The notes under the pieces are model-generated. The model saw only the letters and a list, made by a program, of their open reading frames with translations. It ran no database searches and was not told the DNA's origin. Below, one piece after another: positions 9,466 through 18,815 of a stretch of 64,000 nucleotides of DNA (the stretch's first letter is position 1; every line of letters begins with the position of its first letter). The stretch is from Glutamicibacter sp. JL.03c (lineage in GTDB: Bacteria; Actinomycetota; Actinomycetes; Actinomycetales; Micrococcaceae). Made by a program: the position numbers and the translations under genes. The DNA is taken from the NCBI RefSeq assembly GCF_025854375.1, contig NZ_CP107575.1, forward strand, positions 1,116,001-1,180,000, in the 5' to 3' direction.

Positions 9466-10416
9466 ATGCAAGGAGCATCGATGTACAGCACCGAACTGGG
9501 CCAACTGGCGGGACAGACCTTCGCCAAGGGGCACGCCACCGGAAACGACTTCGTTTTGATAGCGGACCCGGAGGCCGCGGTTGAGCTGACCGCTGAGCAG
9601 GTCGCAGCGCTGTGCCATCGACGCTTCGGCATTGGCGGCGACGGGCTCATCCGCGCAGTTCCGACCGCCAAAGTGCCCGGATACGAACAGCAGGTGACCG
9701 AGAATCCTGAGGCCTACTGGTTCATGGACTACCGCAACAGCGATGGGTCCATCGCCGAAATGTGCGGCAATGGGGTGCGCGCCTTCGCCCATTTCCTGAT
9801 TGCTGAAGGCCTGGTGGATCTCCAGATTGGCCAGAGCATCTTCATCGGGAGCCGCGCTGGTGTCAAGACCATCACCAGGCTTGTCGAAGGCTACGCGGTG
9901 AATCTGGGGCCGTGGGGACTGATCTTCGAGGACAAGGCCGAAGCAGACTCCATCGATTCCATGGTCAAGCCTCGTGGCTGGGAGCAAGCCGTTCCAGCCT
10001 TGAGCATCACCATGGGCAACCCGCACACGGTAGTAGCCCTGCCCGATCTCGACATGCTTGAAAGCCTTGACCTGTTTGTCGAACCAGAAGTCGCGCCCAA
10101 GCCGGAGAATGGCACCAACGTCGAGTTCGTGGTTCCCAATGAGCCCCTGATCGAGGAAGACGGCGTGGCACAGGTGACGATGCGCGTTCACGAACGTGGC
10201 GTAGGGGAGACGCTGTCCTGCGGTACCGGTGCCTGTGCGGCAGCTGCTGCCGTTCGCTATTGGGCCCGTGGCACCGCGCTGATCAACCAGTGGGCCGTGT
10301 CGGTTCCAGGCGGCGTGGTCGGCGTTGAATTCCGCGCCAACGAACGTGGCGGCGAAGACACGATCCTTTCGGGTCCCGCGGAGATAGTGGCTCGGGGCGA
10401 TATTGGCTCCAAATAG
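9466..10416 (+). CDS. dapF: Diaminopimelate epimerase
   Basis: Converts LL- to meso-diaminopimelate, for lysine and peptidoglycan. The two catalytic cysteines are C100 in EMCGNGVRAF and C252 in LSCGTGACA, and the N-terminal FAKGHATGNDFVL motif is present. Length (316 residues) fits the family. There are two ATG candidates: 9466 with AAGAGGAACC upstream, and 9481 with AAGGAG five bases upstream, so the true protein may be five residues shorter. It ends an apparent miaB-miaA-dapF operon before a strong terminator. Confidence 0.96.
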   Translation: MQGASMYSTELGQLAGQTFAKGHATGNDFVLIADPEAAVELTAEQVAALCHRRFGIGGDGLIRAVPTAKVPGYEQQVTENPEAYWFMDYRNSDGSIAEMCGNGVRAFAHFLIAEGLVDLQIGQSIFIGSRAGVKTITRLVEGYAVNLGPWGLIFEDKAEADSIDSMVKPRGWEQAVPALSITMGNPHTVVALPDLDMLESLDLFVEPEVAPKPENGTNVEFVVPNEPLIEEDGVAQVTMRVHERGVGETLSCGTGACAAAAAVRYWARGTALINQWAVSVPGGVVGVEFRANERGGEDTILSGPAEIVARGDIGSK

Positions 10417-10431
10417 CAGGTAGAGCCAAAA

Positions 10432-10468
10432 ACTGCAGGCATCTGTCCTCTGGACGGATGCCTGCAGT
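10432..10468. terminator. Bidirectional terminator between dapF and the convergent methyltransferase
   Basis: A 17-bp stem (10432-10448 with 10452-10468) with one T-G pair and a 3-base loop, preceded by a run of five A and followed by TCTAAAA. It can serve both converging genes. Confidence 0.85.
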
Positions 10469-10483
10469 CGTCTAAAAGGTGAA

Positions 10484-11089
10484 CTAAGCGGGGCGCGAAA
10501 CCTTCAATACGCGGAAGGCCTTGGCCGTGGCCTCACGCGTCACGGACCAATCGGAGGGAAGCTGGCCGATCAGCCATTTCTGCAGCGAATCACTTCCCAG
10601 ATTCTTTTGCACGACCAGCCAAGCTTCTCCGCCGGCTGCAAGTCGAGGCAGCCAAAGCATCAGCAGCTCGTGCAAGGCTTCCTTGCCGATGCGGATGGGC
10701 GGATTGGACCAGATCGTATCGAATTCGAGTGCTGCATCTACGGAATCGGGGGCCCCGACAACGACGTTGTCCAGGCCCAGACGCCGAGCATTGAGCCGAG
10801 TCAACTCGATGGAACGTTCATTGACATCGACTCCATGGACCGTAGACGCCGGCGACTGTTCAGCGGCAGTCAAGGTGATGGGACCCCAACCGCACCCGAT
10901 ATCCAATACCCGTCCGCGGGGCGTCGGTACATGCTGCAGCAACACCGCGGTGCCTTTATCCAAACCGGCCGGCGAGAAAATCCCTGCGGCAGTTTCAACC
11001 TTGCGTACCGTGCCGTTGAGTTCTACGTCGATAATGCGTCGTTCGTCTGCCGAAGCCGGGCTGGCGGTGAAGTAGTGATCCGAGGTCAT
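10484..11089 (-). CDS. Class I SAM methyltransferase, RsmC/RlmG-like
   Basis: A 201-residue protein with one methyltransferase domain: motif I VLDIGCGWGPITL, GVDVNERS at the end of strand 2, and the NPPIRIGKEALHE motif typical of MTS-type methyltransferases acting on exocyclic amino groups of rRNA guanine (16S G1207 or 23S G1835 in E. coli). It lacks the degenerate N-terminal half of E. coli RsmC. The ATG at 11089 gives MTSDHYFTAS, matching the usual beginning (DHYFS-P). The exact rRNA target is not known. Confidence 0.85.
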   Translation of the reverse strand: MTSDHYFTASPASADERRIIDVELNGTVRKVETAAGIFSPAGLDKGTAVLLQHVPTPRGRVLDIGCGWGPITLTAAEQSPASTVHGVDVNERSIELTRLNARRLGLDNVVVGAPDSVDAALEFDTIWSNPPIRIGKEALHELLMLWLPRLAAGGEAWLVVQKNLGSDSLQKWLIGQLPSDWSVTREATAKAFRVLKVSRPA

Positions 11090-11208
11090 AGCCAAAGTTT
11101 ATCCTTGTGCATCCCGAGGCCAAAGACCAGTGCAATCAACGTGAGCAAAGCGATATAGGCAGCTAAGGCCATGACTGATAGAGTTTTCCCTATGACTTTC
11201 GTTTTCGT

Positions 11209-11412
11209 CTAATCCGTAACCGCCGTGGTTACCACGAGATCTTCTGCGCCGGCGCGCCATTTTGCCGTGCCCGCCTTGAACGATCCATAGGCAGCGAAGT
11301 CATTTTTAATTTCTGCAAGTCGTGCATCACACACTTGCCATTCGCCTTTGCTCCTCGGTAACCCCGCATTCACCTGCCTGCCTGTAGTTTTGAGCGCCGT
11401 CAAAAGGACCAC
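11209..11412 (-). CDS. Possible small hypothetical protein
   Basis: A 67-residue frame with a GTG start and no ribosome site. The C-terminal two thirds (ARLAEIKNDFAAYGSFKAG onward) look protein-like, but I do not recognise a family and codon use is mixed. It is transcribed away from hflX and is the only candidate in the 418 bases between the methyltransferase and hflX. The remainder of that gap probably holds the promoters of both flanking genes. Confidence 0.25.
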   Translation of the reverse strand: MVLLTALKTTGRQVNAGLPRSKGEWQVCDARLAEIKNDFAAYGSFKAGTAKWRAGAEDLVVTTAVTD

Positions 11413-11507
11413 GAATGTTTGATGAACCGACTGAACCCCATCGCGTCACGTCGCGAACTGGGGGTCACCCGCACTATTCTGGAATGCGAAGTACTTCTAA
11501 GGAGACC

Positions 11508-13076
11508 ATGACTAACTCCGAGTCACACGAGCACGATTCGGCATCAATGGATGATGCCCAGATCCAGGCCGCAATCGACCGGATCCTCGAAGCTGATGAA
11601 GCCCAAAGCCCGCAAGTGCAACATTTCGGAGAAGAAGATTCCTCGATCTTCTCCGGACAAGCCACCGCACTGAACCGCTTCTCCTCAGGTTTCACCCAAT
11701 ACGATGGGGACCAAGACGACCTCGCGGAACGCCGCGCTCTTCGTCGTGTTGCCGGTTTATCCACCGAGCTGGAAGACGTTACCGAAGTCGAATACCGCCA
11801 GCTTCGCCTTGAACGCGTTGTCTTGGCTGGCATCTGGAGCGAAGGTACCGTCACGGACGCGGAAAATTCCCTGCGTGAGCTTGCCGCTTTGGCAGAAACC
11901 GCAGGTTCCGAGGTTCTCGACGGCGTCGTTCAGCGACGCAGCAAGCCGGATCCATCCACATTCCTGGGATCAGGCAAAGCCGAGGAGCTGCGAGGAATCG
12001 TTGCCTCCAACGGTGCCGATACTGTGGTGGTTGATGCCGAATTGGCACCCTCACAACGTCGTGCCCTCGAAGATATCGTGAAGGTCAAGGTCATTGACCG
12101 CACCAGCTTGATCCTGGATATTTTCGCCCAGCATGCGAAGTCCCGTGAAGGTAAAGCACAGGTCGAGCTAGCCCAGCTTGAATACCTCCTGCCACGTCTT
12201 CGTGGTTGGGGTGAATCGATGTCCCGTCAGGCTGGTGGACGCGTCGGTGCGGCCGGTGGCGGTATCGGTTCGCGTGGTCCCGGTGAAACCAAGATCGAAA
12301 TGGACCGTCGTCGCATTCGTGACCGCATGGCGAAGCTGCGTCGTGAAATCAAGGCCATGAAGCCTGCGCGTGAAGCAAAACGAGCCAATCGCAAGCGCAA
12401 TGAAGTACCTGCCGTGGCTATCGCCGGGTATACCAACGCTGGCAAGTCCTCTTTGCTCAACCGCCTGACCAACGCCGGCGTGCTGGTGGAAAACGCATTG
12501 TTCGCAACGCTGGATCCGACCGTGCGCCAGTCCTCGACTGAAGACGGGCTGACCTACACGCTGGCGGACACCGTCGGGTTCGTTTCGAACCTTCCCACTC
12601 AGTTGGTCGAAGCCTTCCGTTCAACTTTGGAAGAAATCGCCGATTCGGATCTCATCTTGCACGTCGTGGATGCCTCGCACCCCGACCCAGAGGGACAGAT
12701 CCAGGCTGTTCGAACAGTACTTGGCGAAGTCGATGCATTGAATATCCCTGAAATCATCGTCCTGAACAAGGCAGATGTTGCGGATCCATGCGTCATTGAG
12801 CGCATCCGTAATCGCGAATCGAATACCTCAGTAGTGTCCGCGCACACGGGTGAGGGTATCGAAGAGCTGCTGGAGAAGATCAGCACTTCGATTCCACGCC
12901 CTGGCATTCAGCTGGAGGTCCTCATCCCGTATAACCGCGGGGATCTGATCGCCAAGTTGCACCAGAGCGAATCTGAGATCTTGCAGAGCGAACACCTGGA
13001 AAACGGCACTCGACTGATCGTGAAGGTTCGCGATTCACTCGCTGCAGAGTTGGAGACTTTCAACATTCATGGATAA
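11508..13076 (+). CDS. hflX: GTPase HflX
   Basis: Ribosome-associated GTPase that splits or rescues stalled ribosomes under stress. The 522-residue protein has the HflX N-terminal nucleotide-binding domain (from about TFLGSGKAEEL), the linker with the glycine-rich GGRVGAAGGGIGSRGPGE motif and following coiled coil, then the G domain: G1 GYTNAGKS, G3 DTVGFV, G4 NKAD. The ATG at 11508 follows AAGGAG. The frame opens earlier at 11415, but that part is unlikely to be translated. The last 8 bases overlap the helicase gene, so the two are coupled. Confidence 0.95.
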   Translation: MTNSESHEHDSASMDDAQIQAAIDRILEADEAQSPQVQHFGEEDSSIFSGQATALNRFSSGFTQYDGDQDDLAERRALRRVAGLSTELEDVTEVEYRQLRLERVVLAGIWSEGTVTDAENSLRELAALAETAGSEVLDGVVQRRSKPDPSTFLGSGKAEELRGIVASNGADTVVVDAELAPSQRRALEDIVKVKVIDRTSLILDIFAQHAKSREGKAQVELAQLEYLLPRLRGWGESMSRQAGGRVGAAGGGIGSRGPGETKIEMDRRRIRDRMAKLRREIKAMKPAREAKRANRKRNEVPAVAIAGYTNAGKSSLLNRLTNAGVLVENALFATLDPTVRQSSTEDGLTYTLADTVGFVSNLPTQLVEAFRSTLEEIADSDLILHVVDASHPDPEGQIQAVRTVLGEVDALNIPEIIVLNKADVADPCVIERIRNRESNTSVVSAHTGEGIEELLEKISTSIPRPGIQLEVLIPYNRGDLIAKLHQSESEILQSEHLENGTRLIVKVRDSLAAELETFNIHG

Positions 13077-15066
13077 GCAAGAGCAGGCCCTTGAGCTTCT
13101 TGAGGCCGCGGTAACTTCCATGGGCGGTGCCATGCGCACCGGCCAGCAGGAAATGGTCAAGCACGTGGTGACTGCCCTGGAAGACGAAGAGCATTTGCTG
13201 GTTCAAGCCGGTACCGGAACGGGAAAGTCCATGGGCTATCTCATTCCAGCGCTCGCGCATGCGCAAACTAGCGCCAAGCCGGTCATTGTTTCCACCGCAA
13301 CTCTCGCATTGCAATCGCAGATTGTCGGTCGCGATGTGCCGCGGTTACTTGAATCGCTCAAGGGCAAGCTCTCCCGGCCCATGGATGTTGCCCTGCTTAA
13401 GGGCCGCTCCAACTACCTGTGCCAATACAAGCTCGGCGGGGGATACCCCGACGATGAAGGCACATTGTTCTCGATGGACGAGCCAGCGGTCCCCGCAAGC
13501 ACGACGTATTCGCCACTGGCAAGCGAAGTGATGAAGCTTCGAGACTGGGCTGAGCGCACGGATACCGGTGACCGGGACGAGCTGGTGCCCGGCGTCAGCG
13601 ACAAAGCGTGGAAGCAAGTCTCGGTATCCGCGATGGAGTGCTTGGGTTCTCAAAAGTGCCCCATGGCCGACGAATGCTTTTCGGAGATGGCACGCGCTCG
13701 TGCGGCAGAATCCGATGTGGTGATCACGAATCACGCATTGCTGGCGGTTTCTGCCTTTGAGGGGTTGTCGGTACTGCCTGATTTTGATGTCGCGATTATT
13801 GACGAGGCCCATGAGCTTCAGGATCGTGTGACCAGTTCCGTATCTGGTGCTCTGTCCGCGCGAACGGTGATGACTGCTGCTGGTGGCGCCAAACGGCACT
13901 GCGGTGTGAACGTTGATGAAATGGTCAAGGCAGCGAACCGACTGGAGAAGTCCCTGACTGGGATTCCTACTGGGTTGTTGGAACATGGCCTGCGTGAAGA
14001 TATGGGAATCGCGCTTAACGACATCGTTGAACAGGCGCGGCTGGCCTTGGCCTTGTCCAAGCCAGAAGCCAATGCGCCTGCTGACGGCGGACGTCAGACG
14101 GCACGCTCCCAGCTGCAGGCCGTCATGGATGACGCCATTCGAATGCTTGAATCCGAAGAACGACGAGAAGTTCTCTATACGACGCGCCCTCGGGAATTTG
14201 TCGAAGGCCGTGGCTATGTTGAGGCGGAAGAGTCCCAACCTGCAACGTTGAACGTAGCACCGCTATCGGTGGCAGGAAAACTCCGCGAAGGCCTTTTTGA
14301 TGGCCGTACCGTGGTGCTCACCAGCGCGACCTTGGCCATCGGATCCCAGTTTGATGCGGTGGCCGGTTCGCTAGGGCTGATGGGGGCCGGCGCTCCGTCA
14401 TGGACCGGTGTTGATGTGGGCAGCCCATTTGATTATCCGAAGCAGGGCATCTTGTACGTCGCCAAGCACCTGCCAAAACCGGGCCGCCAACTCGCAGCCG
14501 AGACGCTGGACGAAATTGAAGATCTGATCAAAGCGTCCGGTGGTGGAGCTTTGGCGCTCTTCACATCGAAGCGTTCGGCTGAAGAAGCTGCAAGCATTTT
14601 GCGGGAGCGCCTGGACGTAGACATCTTGTGCCAGGGCGAAGCGAGCATGAAATCCTTGGTGGAGCAGTTTGCGGCCGAGCGCGATACCTGTCTTTTCGGC
14701 ACGATGACGCTGTGGCAGGGAGTCGATGTTCCAGGGGATTCCTGCCGTTTGGTCATCATCGACAAGATTCCATTCCCGAGACCTGACGATCCAATTTCGA
14801 AGGCTCGAACCGAGGACGTCGCCAAACATGGTGGCAATGGATTCATGCAGGTCTCTGCCACGCATGCCGCGATTCGCTTAGCTCAGGGAGCCGGTCGATT
14901 GATCCGTTCGGTCAACGACCGTGGCGTGGTTGCCATCCTTGATTCGCGAATGGCTACGGCGCGTTATGGCAGCTTCCTGAAGGCTACTCTGCCTCCGATG
15001 TGGCCGACCGTGGACAAGAAGGTTATCTCCGGGGTTCTGGAGCGGTTGAAGCCCGCTGAAAAGTAG
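13069..15066 (+). CDS. ATP-dependent helicase, DinG/XPD-like with Fe-S cluster
   Basis: A 665-residue superfamily-2 DNA helicase of the iron-sulfur XPD/DinG/YoaA group. It has Walker A AGTGTGKS, motif II IIDEAHELQD, the C-terminal motifs TSATLA, LFTSKRSAEE, FGTMTLWQGVDVPG and QGAGRLIR, and four cysteines (NYLCQY, then ECLGSQKCPMADEC) placed to bind a 4Fe-4S cluster. It probably unwinds branched or damaged DNA, 5' to 3'. It overlaps hflX by 8 bases, and no SOS box was seen in front. The E. coli DinG exonuclease variants do not apply, since no nuclease domain is present. Confidence 0.92.
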   Translation: MDKQEQALELLEAAVTSMGGAMRTGQQEMVKHVVTALEDEEHLLVQAGTGTGKSMGYLIPALAHAQTSAKPVIVSTATLALQSQIVGRDVPRLLESLKGKLSRPMDVALLKGRSNYLCQYKLGGGYPDDEGTLFSMDEPAVPASTTYSPLASEVMKLRDWAERTDTGDRDELVPGVSDKAWKQVSVSAMECLGSQKCPMADECFSEMARARAAESDVVITNHALLAVSAFEGLSVLPDFDVAIIDEAHELQDRVTSSVSGALSARTVMTAAGGAKRHCGVNVDEMVKAANRLEKSLTGIPTGLLEHGLREDMGIALNDIVEQARLALALSKPEANAPADGGRQTARSQLQAVMDDAIRMLESEERREVLYTTRPREFVEGRGYVEAEESQPATLNVAPLSVAGKLREGLFDGRTVVLTSATLAIGSQFDAVAGSLGLMGAGAPSWTGVDVGSPFDYPKQGILYVAKHLPKPGRQLAAETLDEIEDLIKASGGGALALFTSKRSAEEAASILRERLDVDILCQGEASMKSLVEQFAAERDTCLFGTMTLWQGVDVPGDSCRLVIIDKIPFPRPDDPISKARTEDVAKHGGNGFMQVSATHAAIRLAQGAGRLIRSVNDRGVVAILDSRMATARYGSFLKATLPPMWPTVDKKVISGVLERLKPAEK

Positions 15067-15158
15067 GCTTCAGCTTGTGGGCCCCGAATCTGGTGTCCAT
15101 GGCTAGCTGAGTGTACTAATGTCTGTGCCACGGGGAAGTCCGAGAACCGGAAGGCAAG

Positions 15159-16205
15159 ATGAAGTCCATGAAGGAGCTGGCGCGTGCCGCGGCCGAAGAT
15201 ACGCACGCCCGTTTTGGCCATAGGCTATTTAGCCTGCCAGGTACGTGGATCGGCCGTCCGTATAGTCTTCGGCACCAGTTGCGCGACGGAAGCATGCTCA
15301 GCGATATCAACGGTTTTTCGCATCCGTTTGTTGAGTGGAACTACTGGTGGCAGGCCCACTACTTGGATGCCATAATCGATGACGGGTTGGCTTATTTGGC
15401 CGATGGCGACCACGGTGCTGCCCAGAACGAATTACGCCGGGCCAAAGACTTGCTGGCTGGCATCCGAGTGCGGAACTTCGGGGTACTCCCCAACTATTTC
15501 TTTGACGATATGGCATGGCTGGCTTTGGCTTGCCAACGGCTGGTTGGTTTTTCGCGACAGGTTGAAGGACGCAGCCATCGCCGTGCCAAACAGGCCGTGA
15601 CAACCTTGCGCAAGCAACTCGAAGGCGGCATTGATGACGTCTTGGACGGTGGCCTGTACTGGTCGCGTAAGCGAGACTTCAAGAATGTTCCGGCCAATGC
15701 TCCGGCCGCGCTATTTTTCGCGCGCAGCGGTGACCGCGATCAGTCCCGAAGGCTCCTCGACTGGATGCGGACTAAGCTTTTTAGCGGCCACCAGGGACTG
15801 TATTTGGACGGACTGCGAATTACTTCCTCAGGGCACAAGATGGAAGAAGCGCTGTACACCTACAACCAGGGGCCAATACTTGGAGCGTTGCTTGAGCTGG
15901 GCACTGCCGTCGATTTGGACCACGCCGCAACGCTGGTTCGGGCTACTCGTCGGCACCTGGCTGATGAATCCGGGATTCTGCCGGTAAACGGAGGAGGAGA
16001 CGGTAATCTGTTTGCCGGAATTCTCTGCCGCTATTTGGCCCTGTGCGTGAATGACGAGCGCTTGGATCATGAAGTTCGAGATATGGCTCAGCAGATGATT
16101 TCGTCAACCGCAGGCAGTCTTGTCGATGACGAGCCCCGGCGGCTCTCAGCAGCAGTTCAGCGATGGATGGTCTTCAGCGCTGCGGATCGATGCGATTCGA
16201 AGTGA
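15159..16205 (+). CDS. Glycoside hydrolase family 76 protein (alpha-1,6-mannanase-like)
   Basis: A 348-residue single-domain protein of the GH76 fold, an (alpha/alpha)6 barrel that cleaves alpha-1,6-linked mannan. The catalytic-type Asp pair is seen as FFDDMAWLALA (D116-D117), with DGGLYW, PANAPAALFFAR and EALYTYNQGPILGA as further family motifs. There is no signal peptide, so it should be cytosolic, unusual for a polysaccharide hydrolase. A ribosome site GGAAGG precedes the ATG; a second Met lies at residue 4. It ends at a strong bidirectional terminator shared with lexA. Confidence 0.85.
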   Translation: MKSMKELARAAAEDTHARFGHRLFSLPGTWIGRPYSLRHQLRDGSMLSDINGFSHPFVEWNYWWQAHYLDAIIDDGLAYLADGDHGAAQNELRRAKDLLAGIRVRNFGVLPNYFFDDMAWLALACQRLVGFSRQVEGRSHRRAKQAVTTLRKQLEGGIDDVLDGGLYWSRKRDFKNVPANAPAALFFARSGDRDQSRRLLDWMRTKLFSGHQGLYLDGLRITSSGHKMEEALYTYNQGPILGALLELGTAVDLDHAATLVRATRRHLADESGILPVNGGGDGNLFAGILCRYLALCVNDERLDHEVRDMAQQMISSTAGSLVDDEPRRLSAAVQRWMVFSAADRCDSK

Positions 16206-16228
16206 AAACCTGTAGATAGCAAACACGG

Positions 16229-16262
16229 AAACGGCGCCGATGCTCATGCATCGGCGCCGTTT
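16229..16262. terminator. Bidirectional terminator between the GH76 gene and lexA
   Basis: A perfect 15-bp stem (16229-16243 with 16248-16262) with a TCAT loop; the arms end in AAA and TTT, giving T-runs in both directions. Confidence 0.88.
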
Positions 16263-16272
16263 TGAGATGTGG

Positions 16273-16992
16273 TTAGAGCGAGCGCATCACGGAAACAACA
16301 CGACCCATGATCTTTGCAGCATCGCCAAGAATCGGCTCGTAGCGCGAGTTCTGCGGAAGCAGCCAGGTGTGCCCATCGCGCTGCCGGAAGGTCTTGACGG
16401 TAGCTTCCTCATCGAGCAGCGCAGCGACGATATCACCGTTCTCTGCATTTTGCTGACGTCGGACGACCACCCAGTCCCCATCACAGATGGCTGCATCAAC
16501 CATGGAATCACCAGAAACCTTGAGCATGAATAGTTCGCCGTGTCCGACCAACTGGCGAGGCAACGAGAAAACATCTTCAACGGACTGATCGGCAAGGATC
16601 GGACCACCGGCGGCGATTCGTCCTACCAGTGGGACCATCGTGGTGTCAGCGGACGTGCTGAGCTCGATCACCATCGCATCCTCGGCGGCCTTGGTGTCAG
16701 CAGCCTCTGCGGTCGCCGGATTCTCTGCATCATCCGCGAGCTGTAGTGGCAACAGAATTTCCATGGCGCGCGGACGGCGTGGATCTCGGCGAATGTATCC
16801 AAGCTTTTCGAGCTGGCTCAACTGGTGAGTGACGCTTGAGAGGCTCTTGAGTCCTACAGAGTCGCCAATCTCACGCATGGATGGTGGATAGCCGTTCTTG
16901 CCGATTGCTCGCTGGATGGTTTCCAGGATCTTCTTTTGGCGAATCGTCAGCGAGCGTGCATTCGATCGGGGAGTGCGTTGTGAAGCTGACAT
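16273..16992 (-). CDS. lexA: SOS repressor LexA
   Basis: Represses DNA-damage genes until RecA filaments trigger self-cleavage. The 239-residue protein has an N-terminal winged helix-turn-helix (residues about 13-77, with [26 protein letters not shown]), a variable acidic linker, and the S24 peptidase domain. The scissile bond A128-G129 lies in GRIAAGGPI, the nucleophile S163 in GDSM, and the general base K200 in ATVKTF. It is divergent from the LysM gene, and the 258-base region between them contains SOS boxes, so it is probably autoregulated. Confidence 0.98.
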   Translation of the reverse strand: MSASQRTPRSNARSLTIRQKKILETIQRAIGKNGYPPSMREIGDSVGLKSLSSVTHQLSQLEKLGYIRRDPRRPRAMEILLPLQLADDAENPATAEAADTKAAEDAMVIELSTSADTTMVPLVGRIAAGGPILADQSVEDVFSLPRQLVGHGELFMLKVSGDSMVDAAICDGDWVVVRRQQNAENGDIVAALLDEEATVKTFRQRDGHTWLLPQNSRYEPILGDAAKIMGRVVSVMRSL

Positions 16993-17158
16993 GAGATTTT
17001 GCCTTCCCTAGCTATCTGACGAAAGTTCAGTGGTCCAAACTGTCGGAGCCAGATGGTGTGATGTTTTCATTGCTCGTCTACTTCGAAATCTTAGTGGATA
17101 AGCGAGCTTCTTTCAAAGATTTGTTCGAAAACTTCTGGACAAGTCGGACGAAGCTCTG

Positions 17159-17194
17159 TTAGAACAGATGTACTAGTTTCGAACACTTCTTCGA
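17159..17194. promoter_or_regulatory. Two SOS boxes in the lexA/LysM divergent region
   Basis: The better box, 17179-17194 (TCGAACACTTCTTCGA), differs from the palindromic operator at one base. A weaker one at 17159-17176 has the core GAACAGATGTAC, with one mismatch in GAACNNNNGTTC. A third partial element, TTGTTCGAAAAC, lies near 17120-17132. The arrangement would let LexA repress both itself and the LysM gene. Confidence 0.8.
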
Positions 17195-17250
17195 AGCGTA
17201 GATATCGAATACAACTTCGCACCACTCGATAAACTTGAGGAGATAAGGTC

Positions 17251-17604
17251 ATGGCAACTGTCGCGCTTGACTCAAATCAAACCCGGACTCCAATGAAGAT
17301 CCGCATCAACCGCCGTGGTTGGGCGGTATTGGTAGGCATTCCCGTATTTGCACTCACTGTTGCAGCCGCATTCTTCTTCTCGATGTTTGCCTCCAATGCT
17401 CACGCATCCTCTGAACTGCCAACGGGTGTCGAAACAATTGACGTGACTGTTATTCCTGGTGACACCGTCTGGAGCCTTGCCAAGGAGTACTCGCAGGGCT
17501 ATGACGTCACTTCGGCAGTCAACCACATCTCGGAACTCAATTCCCTGCAGGGGAGCGAAATCCACGTGGGCGACTCGCTGTCGATTCCAGTCCTCGCTGG
17601 CTAA
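17251..17604 (+). CDS. LysM-domain membrane protein, probable SOS-induced division inhibitor
   Basis: A 117-residue protein with a basic cytosolic tail, one membrane helix (about residues 25-48) and an extracytoplasmic LysM domain (about residues 63-115: TVIPGDTVWSLAKEYSQG ... IHVGDSLSIPV) that binds peptidoglycan. Size, topology and position next to lexA match the SOS-induced division inhibitors YneA (Bacillus), DivS (Corynebacterium) and ChiZ (Mycobacterium). The GAGGAG ribosome site and LexA boxes upstream fit induction by DNA damage. There is no separate hydrolase domain, so inhibition by binding is likelier than wall cleavage. The role is inferred from context. Confidence 0.85.
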   Translation: MATVALDSNQTRTPMKIRINRRGWAVLVGIPVFALTVAAAFFFSMFASNAHASSELPTGVETIDVTVIPGDTVWSLAKEYSQGYDVTSAVNHISELNSLQGSEIHVGDSLSIPVLAG

Positions 17605-17674
17605 GGACTCGAAGTGAGTCGGGGGATTGTTACCTTCACTCGTAGCGGATTCACCCGCGAAGCTGGTCCCCACG

Positions 17675-17680
17675 TAGACT
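17675..17680 (+). promoter_or_regulatory. -10 element of a probable leaderless hisC promoter
   Basis: TAGACT lies exactly 6 bases before the hisC GTG and no ribosome-binding site is present, which indicates a leaderless transcript for the his operon. Confidence 0.6.
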
Positions 17681-17686
17681 AATTGC

Positions 17687-18793
17687 GTGAATGACCGCAG
17701 TGAACTTTTGAGTCAGCTGCCCTTGCGTGAGAATCTCCGCGGGCTATCCCCATATGGCGCACCGCAAATCGACGTGCCCATCCAGCTGAATGTCAACGAG
17801 AACACCCATCCGCTTCCTCAAACTGTCGTAGAAGCCATTGCGCAGGAAGTCGCTAAAGCGGCGACTAGCCTGAACAGATATCCAGATCGTGAATTCACCG
17901 AACTGCGAGAACTTCTTGCCGATTATCTCGGTCATTCCCTGACCGCCGAGAATATCTGGGCGGCGAACGGATCCAATGAAATCCTGCAGCAGATCCTACA
18001 AGCCTTTGGCGGACCTGGGCGGAGCCTCATGAGCTTCGGCCCTACCTATTCCATGTATCCGTTGCTCGCTAGCGGGACTGATACGGCTTACATCGCCGGC
18101 GAACGTTCAGAGGACTTCACCCTCTCCGCAGAATCAGCCGCGCAACAGGTCCGCGAACACAAGCCGAACATCGTCTTCCTGTGTTCCCCCAACAACCCCA
18201 CAGGTACTGCGCTCGGCCTCGACGTGATCACCGCTGTCTACGATGCCATGAGCGAGCACAACGGCATGGTCATTGTGGATGAGGCCTACGCCGAATTTTC
18301 CCTGTCGAGCACAAAATCAGCGCTGACCCTGCTTGAAGGACGGCAGCGCCTGATCGTCTCGCGGACCATGTCCAAGGCCTTCGGCCTGGCCGGCGCCCGC
18401 GTTGGATACCTCGCAGCAGCGCCCGAAGTCACCGATGCGATCCGCCTCGTGCGATTGCCTTACCACCTGTCGGCTGTCACCCAGGCAACAGCAATTGCGG
18501 CGCTGAAAAACATTGATCTTTTGCTGGCCCAGGTAGAAGACATTAAGTCCCAGCGAGACCGAATTGTTGTCCGTCTCAAAGAGCTGGGGCTCAATCCTTC
18601 AGTCTCAGACTCCAATTTCGTCTTCTTCAGCGGGCTGGAGAACCCTCACGCGGTATGGGAAGGCCTATTGGAAGCTGGCATTATTGTCCGCGACAATGGG
18701 ATCCCGGGGACTCTGCGTGTAACTGCCGGAACCGAATCAGAAACTACTGCGTTCTTGAATCGCCTAGCCGAGCTGCTCGGCGCGGAAAAGTAA
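17687..18793 (+). CDS. hisC: Histidinol-phosphate aminotransferase
   Basis: PLP enzyme that transaminates imidazole-acetol phosphate to histidinol phosphate. It has 368 residues of the class I/II aminotransferase fold, with the motifs [27 protein letters not shown] and the PLP-binding lysine K230 in [12 protein letters not shown]. It starts with a GTG with no ribosome site, 6 bases after a TAGACT element. First gene of hisC-hisB-hisH-ORF-priA; hisD, which often precedes hisC in Actinobacteria, is not next to it here. Confidence 0.97.
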   Translation: MNDRSELLSQLPLRENLRGLSPYGAPQIDVPIQLNVNENTHPLPQTVVEAIAQEVAKAATSLNRYPDREFTELRELLADYLGHSLTAENIWAANGSNEILQQILQAFGGPGRSLMSFGPTYSMYPLLASGTDTAYIAGERSEDFTLSAESAAQQVREHKPNIVFLCSPNNPTGTALGLDVITAVYDAMSEHNGMVIVDEAYAEFSLSSTKSALTLLEGRQRLIVSRTMSKAFGLAGARVGYLAAAPEVTDAIRLVRLPYHLSAVTQATAIAALKNIDLLLAQVEDIKSQRDRIVVRLKELGLNPSVSDSNFVFFSGLENPHAVWEGLLEAGIIVRDNGIPGTLRVTAGTESETTAFLNRLAELLGAEK

Positions 18794-18815
18794 GCAAGAA
18801 CAAGCGAAGGAAGAC

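Noticed and set aside
11415-11507. Earlier start of hflX
   Set aside because: Sequence before the ATG at 11508 is not HflX-like, and the ATG has AAGGAG upstream.
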